Positions 1-5,025 of a stretch of 5,048 nucleotides of DNA are shown piece after piece. Location of the stretch: assembly GCA_003524335.1 (NCBI GenBank), contig DQHV01000041.1, forward strand, positions 152 to 5,199, in the 5' to 3' direction. The position numbers and the translations under genes were made by a program. This DNA is from Candidatus Aminicenantota bacterium (GTDB lineage Bacteria; Acidobacteriota; Aminicenantia; Aminicenantales; UBA8522). The stretch's first letter is position 1; every line of letters starts with the position of its first letter. Under the pieces are notes generated by a model. It searched no databases, had not been told where the DNA came from, and worked only from the letters and a program-made list of their open reading frames with translations.

Positions 1-881
1 GTCTCGCCGACGATCCGCGGATACGTCTTGTACTTCATAATGTTGGCGCCGATCGTCTTCCACATGCCCTGAAAGACCGAGGTGCTGCCGGTGAAATGGA
101 CGCCGGCCAGGTCGGGCTTTTCCAGGACCGGATCTCCGACATACCGGCCCGATCCCGGGATGAAATTGATGACGCCTTCCGGGAGCCCGGCCTCTTTCCA
201 GAGCCGGGTCAGGTAATAGGAGGAAAAGACAGCCGAAGAGGCGGGTTTCCAGAGAACCGTGTTGCCCATCAGCGCCGGCGCAGTGGGAAGGTTGGCGGCG
301 ATGGCCGTGAAATTGAACGGGGTGACGGCAAAGACAAAACCCTCCAAGGCCCTGTATTCCATGTAGTCCCAGATGCCGGGCGCCGATTCGGACTGCTGCC
401 TGTAAATCTGACTCATGTAATAAGCATTGAAGCGGTAGAAATCGATGACCTCGCAGGCGGAGTCGACCTCGGCCTGGTGGCAGGTCTTGGACTGTCCGAG
501 CATAGTCGCGGCGTTGAGAAGATAGCGGTACTTGGTGGCCAGTAGCTCGGCCGCGCGGAGCAAAATGGCGGCCCGGGACATCCAGTCCATCTCCGACCAA
601 TCTCTCCAGGCCGCTTTGGCGGCGGAGACAGCCTTCTCGACTTCGGCCGCCCCGGCCTTGTGGTAGCGGCCCAGGAGATGCCGGTGGTCATGGGGACAGC
701 GACAGTCGCCCAGGTCTCCCGTCCGGACCTCCTTCCCGCCGATGAGGAGCGGGATCTCAATTTCCTGTCCGAGCAGTCTGGCCAGCTGGTCTTTCAGGGC
801 TTTTCGCTCCGGCGTCCCCGGGGCATAGCCGAAACCGGGTTCATTAACGGGTGTCGGTATTTTGGCGATGGCGTTGATCAT
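1..881 (-). CDS. pruA: L-glutamate-gamma-semialdehyde (1-pyrroline-5-carboxylate) dehydrogenase, N-terminal part, cut by window edge
   Basis: This enzyme carries out the second step of proline breakdown. It oxidises glutamate semialdehyde, the open form of P5C, to glutamate with NAD+ in the cytosol. I translated the minus strand from the ATG at 881; 293 codons are visible and the frame stays open to base 1. Aldehyde dehydrogenase landmarks appear in order: VTPFNFT at residues 186-192 (the Asn of the oxyanion hole is N190), WKPA at 211-214 (K212 contacts the NAD ribose), FTGS at 263-266, and PRIVGE at 288-293, where E293 is the general base. The wording around these motifs (PFNFTAI, ALMGNTVLWKP, GVHFTGS) matches the ALDH4A1/P5CDH branch rather than generic ALDHs. 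There is no proline dehydrogenase domain in front, so this is not a PutA fusion. The family is about 540 residues long, so roughly half is present; the catalytic Cys lies outside the window. The start is fixed by GAGGAGGAGG at 887-896, 5 nt upstream. The gene is separated from the HD gene by 110 bp with its own promoter. Confidence 0.93.
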   Translation of the reverse strand, partial: MINAIAKIPTPVNEPGFGYAPGTPERKALKDQLARLLGQEIEIPLLIGGKEVRTGDLGDCRCPHDHRHLLGRYHKAGAAEVEKAVSAAKAAWRDWSEMDWMSRAAILLRAAELLATKYRYLLNAATMLGQSKTCHQAEVDSACEVIDFYRFNAYYMSQIYRQQSESAPGIWDYMEYRALEGFVFAVTPFNFTAIAANLPTAPALMGNTVLWKPASSAVFSSYYLTRLWKEAGLPEGVINFIPGSGRYVGDPVLEKPDLAGVHFTGSTSVFQGMWKTIGANIMKYKTYPRIVGE

Positions 882-916
882 GAATTCCTCCTCCTCGGGT
901 AAAAGACATGATTTCT

Positions 917-938
917 CTGGCTCCTAGGGAGAAGCCAG
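917..938 (-). promoter_or_regulatory. Stable hairpin in the leader of the P5C dehydrogenase mRNA
   Basis: On the minus strand the stretch reads CTGGCTTCT-CCCT-AGGAGCCAG. It folds into a 9-bp stem (one G-U pair) with a 4-nt loop. It lies within the predicted 5' leader, about 35 nt before the start codon. A T-run does not follow directly (AGAAATCATGTCTTTT), so it does not look like a standard intrinsic terminator. Its 3' arm contains AGGAG. It could be a leader control element, an mRNA-stability stem, or a weak terminator for the HD operon; the sequence does not decide. Confidence 0.4.
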
Positions 939-957
939 GTTCCTATGATAAGGCAAT

Positions 958-987
958 ATTATACACGAACTCAGGCCCGTTTTTCCA
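958..987 (-). promoter_or_regulatory. Probable sigma70-type promoter of the P5C dehydrogenase gene
   Basis: Read on the minus strand, a perfect TATAAT (958-963) lies 18 bp downstream of TGGAAA (982-987, four of six matches to TTGACA). Transcription would start near 951 and leave a leader of about 70 nt before the ATG at 881. The site sits in the 110-bp gap after the HD gene's stop, with its -35 just beyond that stop. The dehydrogenase can therefore be transcribed independently of the operon in front of it. Confidence 0.55.
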
Positions 988-991
988 GGGA

Positions 992-1537
992 TCAGAGGCC
1001 CAGGTCGGCGTCGATTCCTTGCATCGCGGCGATGCAGATGGAGATGAATTCATCCAGGTCCAGGCCGAGGTTTCGGCATTCCTCGATCTCTTCTCTCCTG
1101 GCCCCGCGGGCAAAGCTTTTCTCCTTGTAGCGCCTCTTGACGAAATCGAGGTCGATCGCCCTTATCTTCTTTGTAGGGTGCATCAGGGTTGCGGCGATGA
1201 TCAGGCCGGTCAGCGGGTCGATGGAGTAGATCGCCCAATCCATGGCGCTCTCGCAGGACACTTTGGCGGCATGGGCTTTGACAGCATGAACAACCTGGGG
1301 AGAAATGCCCATACCTTCGAGCATCTTGACCGTTTCGGTGGTGTGAAGCTCCGGACTTTTTTCGGTCAACTCATAATCGAGGTCGTGAAGAATACCGGCC
1401 AGCCCCCACGGCTCCGGGTCCTGGCCGAGCCTCGCCGCCACGGCCTTCATGCAGGCCTCAACCGATAGGCAGTGTTTGACCAGGTTCTTGTTCTGGAGGT
1501 GCTTTTTAAGGAGGTCGAGCGCCTCTTCTCTTTTCAT
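992..1537 (-). CDS. HD-superfamily predicted hydrolase (COG2316-like), 181 aa
   Basis: HD-domain proteins are metal-dependent phosphohydrolases, commonly acting on nucleotides or cyclic dinucleotides; the substrate of this subfamily is not known to me. Visible metal-ligand candidates are H22 (in KHCLSVEA), the H51-D52 pair (in ILHDLDYE), H84 or H89 (VVHAVKAHAA), and D108 in the family-like string IDPLTGLI. The tail PTKKIRAIDLDFVKRRYKEK followed by FARG and REEI is also characteristic of the COG2316 group as I remember it. An in-frame reading extends 32 codons further upstream, into the preceding gene. I chose the ATG at 1537 because AAAGGAG stands 7 nt before it, the extension is low-complexity Arg-rich sequence, and MKREEALDLLKK matches the usual N-terminus. 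It begins 34 bp after the stop of the propeller lipoprotein on the same strand and is probably co-transcribed with it. No signal peptide is present, so it is cytosolic. The fold is confident; the substrate is unknown. Confidence 0.88.
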   Translation of the reverse strand: MKREEALDLLKKHLQNKNLVKHCLSVEACMKAVAARLGQDPEPWGLAGILHDLDYELTEKSPELHTTETVKMLEGMGISPQVVHAVKAHAAKVSCESAMDWAIYSIDPLTGLIIAATLMHPTKKIRAIDLDFVKRRYKEKSFARGARREEIEECRNLGLDLDEFISICIAAMQGIDADLGL

Positions 1538-1571
1538 CCTTCGACTCCTTTCCCGACATTCTTGGTCATAC

Positions 1572-2915
1572 TTATTCTTTCTTCTTCGAGATCTCAAAGG
1601 GGATCTCGGCCTCTTTGCTCTGTTTCTCGTCACTGACCCTCACACCGATAGCGTAGGTCCCCTCCTTCTCGGGGAACCAAATCCATGCCTTTTTGTCGGC
1701 CGCCTTCTGGACAACGGTCCTCTCTTCGCCCTGGCGCAGATAGAACTCAAACATGGGGAGATAGAAGCCCGTAGCCGAGGCCGTGAAACTCACGTCGGTC
1801 CCGGCCGGCTGCGGAGAGGACAGAGAGGACGAGATCTCGACCTTCACTTCCTTCCGGATAAAATTGATGATCCCCCGGTCGGCCGAAGAATCGAAAGTCG
1901 CGAAGACAAGGTACGGCTCCGCCCAGACGGGATTGGACCTGATCTCTGTCTTGGCCTCATATTTCCCGACCGTCTTCCCCGATCTCGGGTCCAGCGAGAA
2001 AAGGAGAGGAGAATGCGATGTGACCAGAACACTCTGTCCGTCAAACCCGAGTTCATAAGAGCTCCGCGAGGGGGCAATCCACCACCAAACGATGTCGCCG
2101 CTGCTCTTATCCAAGGCATAGAGAACGCTGTTGGAAGCTTGGAAATAAACCCGCTTCTCGTCCGCGCCGGAAGACACGAGAAGCCTTCCCCCCGCCCTGA
2201 TCCTCCATTCTCTCTTCCTGCTCCTCAAGTCAAAGCAGTGAAAGGAGAAATCCTCGGTGCCGACATACAGAAGATGTCCGTCCACGAGCGGAGTGGCCAA
2301 GATAGGGCTGCCGATATCGATGGAAGCTCGCCGAACTCCCTTCGGGCTGAGCAGATAGACCGAACCATCAGCGCACCCCTGGATGATCATGTCCCCATAA
2401 AACACAGCGGCGGCCGCGATGGCTCCTTTGGCCCGGAAGCGCCAGACTGGTTCCCCAGTGGCTTGGCTCAGGGCGAGAAGGTCACCCGCTTCAGTGCCCA
2501 CATAAATCCTCTCCCGGTCTTGGGAGATCGGGCTGGAGATCCTATCAGTAGCCTTCGTTTTCCAGACTAGATTCCCCTGCCGGTCGAAACAGAAGACGAT
2601 ATTGTCTTGGTCCCAGACGAAGAGCCTCTCTGGACCGAGCGAAGGCGGGCCGCCGAACGGCGATGGGTTGGCCTGGTGCCAAAATATCTCCTGCTTTGCG
2701 CTGTCCAGGCAGTACAAATGCCCCCGGTCAGTCGAGAAATAAAGGCGGCCGTCCTCCCCCCTGGCCAAGGTACGGTTGAGCCTGCCTTCAAACGGAACCT
2801 GACCGGCGATTTCCAGGGGAAAAACCACGCCCGTCGGGTAGGGTTTGATCTTCGGCCGGAAAAAGGAGCAGGAACATGCCAGCAAGACCAGGAAAAAGAC
2901 AGGGGCTTTTTTCAC
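1572..2915 (-). CDS. Lipoprotein with PQQ-like beta-propeller and C-terminal Ig-like domain, 447 aa
   Basis: The N-terminus (MKKAPVFFLVLLACSC) is a lipoprotein signal: a short basic start, a hydrophobic core, then LLAC with C14 as the likely lipidated cysteine (C16 is an alternative). The mature protein would be membrane-anchored in the periplasm or at the surface. Residues about 50-350 hold seven or more blades of the PQQ/quinoprotein type, each of the form (I/L)YVGT-x-G-x-(L/V)-x-ALD-x-x-(S/T)G-x-x-VW: around 58-79, 97-118, 136-158, 175-196, 215-237, 255-277 and 295-318, with a degenerate eighth at 335-350. Residues about 357-443 form an Ig-like beta-sandwich (SPQPAGTDVSFTA ... WIWFPEKEGTYAIGVRVSD). 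I see no enzymatic motif, so cofactor binding is not implied; a scaffold or binding role, as in BamB-like lipoproteins, is possible. The start is GTG at 2915, read as fMet, with GAGGAG a few bases upstream. It is the first gene of a likely operon with the HD hydrolase. Fold and location are well supported; function is not known. Confidence 0.88.
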   Translation of the reverse strand: MKKAPVFFLVLLACSCSFFRPKIKPYPTGVVFPLEIAGQVPFEGRLNRTLARGEDGRLYFSTDRGHLYCLDSAKQEIFWHQANPSPFGGPPSLGPERLFVWDQDNIVFCFDRQGNLVWKTKATDRISSPISQDRERIYVGTEAGDLLALSQATGEPVWRFRAKGAIAAAAVFYGDMIIQGCADGSVYLLSPKGVRRASIDIGSPILATPLVDGHLLYVGTEDFSFHCFDLRSRKREWRIRAGGRLLVSSGADEKRVYFQASNSVLYALDKSSGDIVWWWIAPSRSSYELGFDGQSVLVTSHSPLLFSLDPRSGKTVGKYEAKTEIRSNPVWAEPYLVFATFDSSADRGIINFIRKEVKVEISSSLSSPQPAGTDVSFTASATGFYLPMFEFYLRQGEERTVVQKAADKKAWIWFPEKEGTYAIGVRVSDEKQSKEAEIPFEISKKKE

Positions 2916-2936
2916 TCCTCTCCTCGTCGGGGCCTA

Positions 2937-2965
2937 ATCATATCATTTTGACTCTCCTCCCTCAA
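2937..2965 (-). promoter_or_regulatory. Probable sigma70-type promoter of the lipoprotein-HD operon
   Basis: On the minus strand TTGAGG (2960-2965, four of six to TTGACA) is followed by a 17-bp spacer and TATGAT (2937-2942, five of six to TATAAT). Transcription would start near 2930, about 15 nt before the GTG start at 2915; that short leader still contains the ribosome binding site. This AT-rich patch stands out from the surrounding coding DNA. Confidence 0.5.
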
Positions 2966-2992
2966 TCTTTACTTGGGGGGTATTAAGCTGGT

Positions 2993-3187
2993 ATGATTCT
3001 CGAAAGAAAGCCGATGGTGAACTACATCGTCCTCTACAAGATCCGGAAAAGAGTCAAAAAAATCCTGAAAGACAAGATCTCGGAAGGCGAGCTGGCCACG
3101 ACCAAAACCTCCTGTATCGGCTGTTTGGCCGACGATATCAGCTGGGAAATCTATTACTTGATGAAGCAAAAAGAAGAGGAAGGATAG
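2993..3187 (+). CDS. Unrecognised small protein with a CIGC motif, 64 aa
   Basis: I do not recognise this protein. It has a hydrophobic and basic N-terminal helix (VNYIVLYKIRKRVKKILKDK, residues 9-28), a middle stretch with C41-I-G-C44, and a hydrophobic then charged end (WEIYYLMKQKEEEG). The two cysteines could form a redox pair or half of a metal site. There is no signal peptide. It is likely to be coding because about two thirds of the third codon positions are G or C in an A-rich stretch, and seven of eight Ile codons are ATC, as in the neighbouring genes. The start is uncertain: neither the ATG at 2993 nor the ATG at 3014 has a good ribosome binding site. A TATTAA at 2981-2986 would start transcription almost at the first ATG, which would make the message leaderless. 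The gene lies opposite in direction to both flanking genes, and its stop is 5 bp from the rarA stop. Confidence 0.6.
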   Translation: MILERKPMVNYIVLYKIRKRVKKILKDKISEGELATTKTSCIGCLADDISWEIYYLMKQKEEEG

Positions 3188-3192
3188 GGACG

Positions 3193-4527
3193 TCAGCCCT
3201 CGGTCTTCTTCTCGGGACTTGATTCCGCCTGAATCTTCTCCTTGATCTTCAGCCACCAGTCGATCCTTTTCTTAATCTCCTTTTCCAGGCCCATATTTCC
3301 AGGCGTATAGTAGCGCCGCCCTTTCAGCCTCTCTGGGAACGTCTCCATGTCGGTTGTCGAGAAAGCGAAATCGTGGGCGTAGGCATAGTCCGTGCCGTAG
3401 CCGACGTCCTTCATCAACCGGGTGACGGGGTTGCGAATCTGGAGAGGGACGGGCTCGTGCGGGCTGGCCTCCACATCTTTCATCGCCTTGCTGAAGGCGG
3501 CATAAGCCCGATTGCTCTTAGGCGCAGAGGCCATGTAGATGACCGCTTCCGCCAGGGCCAGCTCGCCTTCCGGTGAGCCGAGGAAATCGTAGGCTTCCTT
3601 GGCCCGAAGGGCGATCGAGAGCGCCTGCGGATCGGCCAGGCCGATGTCCTCGGACGCAAACCTGACCAGGCGGCGGGCGATGTAGAGGACGTCTTCCCCC
3701 GAAAAAACCATCCGCGCCAGCCAGTAGAGGGAAGCGTCTACATCGCTGTTTCGCAGGCTCTTGTGCAGGGCCGAGATCAGGTTGAAGTGTTCCTCGCCGC
3801 TCTTGTCGTAAAGGAGGATCCTCTTCTGGAGGGCTTCCTGGACTTCGTCCTGCCCGATGCGCGGACCGCTGGCCAGACTGGCGGCAATCTCGAGAGAGTT
3901 AAGGGCCCGCCGGGCATCGCCGTTGGCGTAGTCTATGATGAGCTGCCGGGCCGGATCATCAAGGGCGGTCTTCGAGCTCCCCAGCCCGCGCTCCTCGTCG
4001 GCCAGGGCCTCATCCAGGATCCGTGAGAGCGCTTCTCCCGAGAGCGGCTGGAGCAGCAGGACTTTGGTGCGGGAAAGGAGCGGAGCGATGACCTCGAAGG
4101 AGGGGTTTTCGGTTGTGGACCCGAAGAGGATGATGTCTCCCCTCTCAACATACGGAAGGAAGGCGCCCTGCTGGGCCTTGTTGAAGCGGTGGATCTCGTC
4201 GATGAAAATGATCGTCGGCTTGCCGTACATCTTCCTGTGGTTTTCGGCCTTGGCCATCACATCCTTGACTTCTTTGATGCTGGAGAGTACGGCGGAGAAG
4301 AAAAGACACGGCAAGTCGAAGTGCTTGGCCAGCATCACCCCCAGAGTAGTCTTGCCCGATCCCGGCGGCCCCCAGAAGATGAGAGAGACAAGGCGGCCGG
4401 ATTCGATCAGATGGGATAGGATCTTTCCCTGGCCCAGGAGGTGTTCTTGGCCATGAAACCGGTCCAAGGAATGGGGCCTCATCCGCTCGGCCAGCGGCGT
4501 CATGGTGGCGTTCTGTTCCTTGGGCAT
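3193..4527 (-). CDS. rarA: Replication-associated recombination protein A (RarA/MgsA), AAA+ ATPase, 444 aa
   Basis: RarA is a clamp-loader-like AAA+ ATPase related to yeast Mgs1 and human WRNIP1. It acts at stalled replication forks and single-strand gaps in the cytosol and is usually a tetramer. Motifs in order: PLAERMRP at residues 11-18 (family N-terminal signature), Walker A GPPGSGKT at 53-60, Walker B IIFIDE at 106-111 followed by IHRFNKAQQ, sensor 1 region GSTTENPSFE at 136-145, the Arg finger in LLSRTKV (R153), and sensor 2 in NGDARRALN (R206). The C-terminal oligomerisation domain shows LISALHKSLRNSDVDASLYW, ASEDIGLADP, APKSNRAY and a terminal RYYTPGNMGLE. The length matches E. coli RarA (about 447), and all key residues are present. 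The start is uncertain: the ATG at 4527 has no ribosome binding site and lies 10 nt from a -10 box, while the ATG at 4503 (residue 9, MTPLAERMRP) has AAGGA 13 nt upstream. It is divergent from the MerR gene. No terminator is visible downstream. Confidence 0.96.
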   Translation of the reverse strand: MPKEQNATMTPLAERMRPHSLDRFHGQEHLLGQGKILSHLIESGRLVSLIFWGPPGSGKTTLGVMLAKHFDLPCLFFSAVLSSIKEVKDVMAKAENHRKMYGKPTIIFIDEIHRFNKAQQGAFLPYVERGDIILFGSTTENPSFEVIAPLLSRTKVLLLQPLSGEALSRILDEALADEERGLGSSKTALDDPARQLIIDYANGDARRALNSLEIAASLASGPRIGQDEVQEALQKRILLYDKSGEEHFNLISALHKSLRNSDVDASLYWLARMVFSGEDVLYIARRLVRFASEDIGLADPQALSIALRAKEAYDFLGSPEGELALAEAVIYMASAPKSNRAYAAFSKAMKDVEASPHEPVPLQIRNPVTRLMKDVGYGTDYAYAHDFAFSTTDMETFPERLKGRRYYTPGNMGLEKEIKKRIDWWLKIKEKIQAESSPEKKTEG

Positions 4528-4537
4528 GTGGGAACCG

Positions 4538-4546
4538 ATTATATCA
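4538..4546 (-). promoter_or_regulatory. Extended -10 promoter element of rarA
   Basis: On the minus strand the sequence reads TGATATAAT: a perfect TATAAT (4538-4543) preceded by the TGn of an extended -10. No good -35 is found at 16-18 bp upstream, which is common for extended -10 promoters. The predicted transcription start is only about 1-4 nt before the ATG at 4527. The message would therefore be nearly leaderless from that ATG, or have a leader of about 27 nt if translation begins at 4503. Confidence 0.5.
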
Positions 4547-4576
4547 TGAATTGGGGGTGTTCCCCGAACCCTCGCC

Positions 4577-4605
4577 TTGACGGGTCTTCCGAGTCATGCT
4601 ATGGT
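4577..4605 (+). promoter_or_regulatory. Probable sigma70-type promoter of the MerR-like gene
   Basis: TTGACG (4577-4582, five of six to the -35 consensus), a 17-bp spacer, and TATGGT (4600-4605, four of six) preceded by TGC, giving an extended -10. Transcription would start near 4612, leaving a leader of only about 9 nt before the ATG at 4621. The -35 lies 34 bp from the divergent rarA -10 box, so the two promoters share a short intergenic region. Confidence 0.5.
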
Positions 4606-4620
4606 TAGAAAAGAATTTAA

Positions 4621-4986
4621 ATGAATAGCGAGAAGGACGCGGGCAAGCTCTTTTACCGGCTCGATGAAGTCAGTCGAATCGCCGAGCTCGAACCCAAGGT
4701 CATCGAGAGATGGGAAAAGGACTTCCCCTTTCTCCATGCCGGCCAGATGGGCAGCGGCCAGAAGATATTCCGCCAGAAAGACTTGGACATTATCCTCAGG
4801 CTCAAGGAGCTTCTGGTCAAAGAAGGCCTCACCCTGGCCGGGGCCAAGCGCAAGATCCAGGCAGAATTCGAAGGCCGGTCGGCCGAGCCGCTCCATCCGG
4901 ACCGCCTGAAGAAGGCCCTGGTCGAAGTCCGCGCGGAGCTCCAGGACATCGCCGCCACGCTCGAAAAAAAGTCCAAAAAGCTGTAA
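4621..4986 (+). CDS. Small MerR-like helix-turn-helix DNA-binding protein, 121 aa
   Basis: Residues 10-82 form a MerR-type winged-helix domain: LFYRLDEVSRIAELEPKVIERWEKDFP (helix-turn-helix, with W31 in the recognition region), a wing with GSGQKIFRQKDLDII (44-58), and LKELLVKEGLTLAGAKRKI (61-79). This pattern (ERWEKDFPFL, G-Q-x-x-F/Y-R-x-KDL) matches the minimal MerR-like proteins found in many deltaproteobacteria and acidobacteria. Residues about 94-118 are a predicted coiled coil (DRLKKALVEVRAELQDIAATLEKK), expected for dimerisation. The effector-binding domain and metal-ligating cysteines of classic MerR proteins are absent, so the signal it responds to, if any, is unknown. The ATG at 4621 is the first Met after the promoter; the ribosome binding site is poor (AGAAAAGAA). 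Its stop is 39 bp before the tRNA. I recall this family next to a tRNA-Pro gene, often after ihfA, in deltaproteobacteria; ihfA is not present directly upstream here, where rarA diverges. Confidence 0.87.
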   Translation: MNSEKDAGKLFYRLDEVSRIAELEPKVIERWEKDFPFLHAGQMGSGQKIFRQKDLDIILRLKELLVKEGLTLAGAKRKIQAEFEGRSAEPLHPDRLKKALVEVRAELQDIAATLEKKSKKL

Positions 4987-5003
4987 AAAGACCCCCTTTT
5001 TTT
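4985..5003 (+). terminator. Possible weak terminator after the MerR-like gene
   Basis: AAAAAG and CTTTTT form a 6-bp stem around the loop ACCCC, and a run of seven T spans the 3' arm. The stem is almost all A-T and overlaps the stop codon, so it is weak for an intrinsic terminator. Read-through into the tRNA is plausible. Confidence 0.25.
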
Positions 5004-5011
5004 GCTATAAT
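5003..5011 (+). promoter_or_regulatory. Extended -10 promoter of the tRNA gene
   Basis: TGCTATAAT is a consensus extended -10 (TGn plus TATAAT at 5006-5011). The -35 region is weak (TGTAAA at 4982-4987 with an 18-bp spacer). Transcription would start near 5018, giving a precursor with about 8 nt to be removed by RNase P before the tRNA's first base at 5026. Confidence 0.6.
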
Positions 5012-5025
5012 GTTAACTCTCGATT

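Noticed and set aside
96..902. Open frames at 96-545 and 660-902 on plus and 413-760 on minus
   Set aside because: All overlap the P5C dehydrogenase frame, which carries the ALDH motifs in order. The others are shadows.
917..938. Hairpin read as a standard intrinsic terminator of the HD operon
   Set aside because: No T-run follows the stem directly on the minus strand. The nearest T-rich stretch is about 10 nt further on.
908..1468. Plus-strand open frame of 186 codons opposite the HD gene
   Set aside because: It is antisense to the HD-domain gene, whose motifs are clear. Its translation has no recognisable family features.
1538..1633. 32-residue N-terminal extension of the HD protein
   Set aside because: It overlaps the end of the upstream gene, is an Arg-rich low-complexity stretch, and has no ribosome binding site, whereas AAAGGAG precedes the ATG at 1537.
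1449..2570. Long open frame on the plus strand (373 codons) opposite the propeller lipoprotein
   Set aside because: It runs antisense to a well-supported gene, its product is rich in Arg/Pro/Asp with no domain, and it has no ribosome binding site. It arises from the codon bias of the opposite strand.
2948..2986. TTGACT (2948-2953) as a -35 box for the small plus-strand gene
   Set aside because: No -10-like hexamer lies 16-18 bp downstream. TATTAA is 27 bp away, so they cannot form one promoter.
2969..3256. Minus-strand frame of 95 codons covering the small CIGC gene
   Set aside because: It overlaps the end of rarA in another frame and shows no domain. The plus-strand frame has the better codon pattern, though neither is proven.
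3933..4456. Plus- and minus-strand frames inside rarA
   Set aside because: They overlap the Walker and sensor regions of rarA in other frames and have Arg/Ser/Pro-rich, domainless products.
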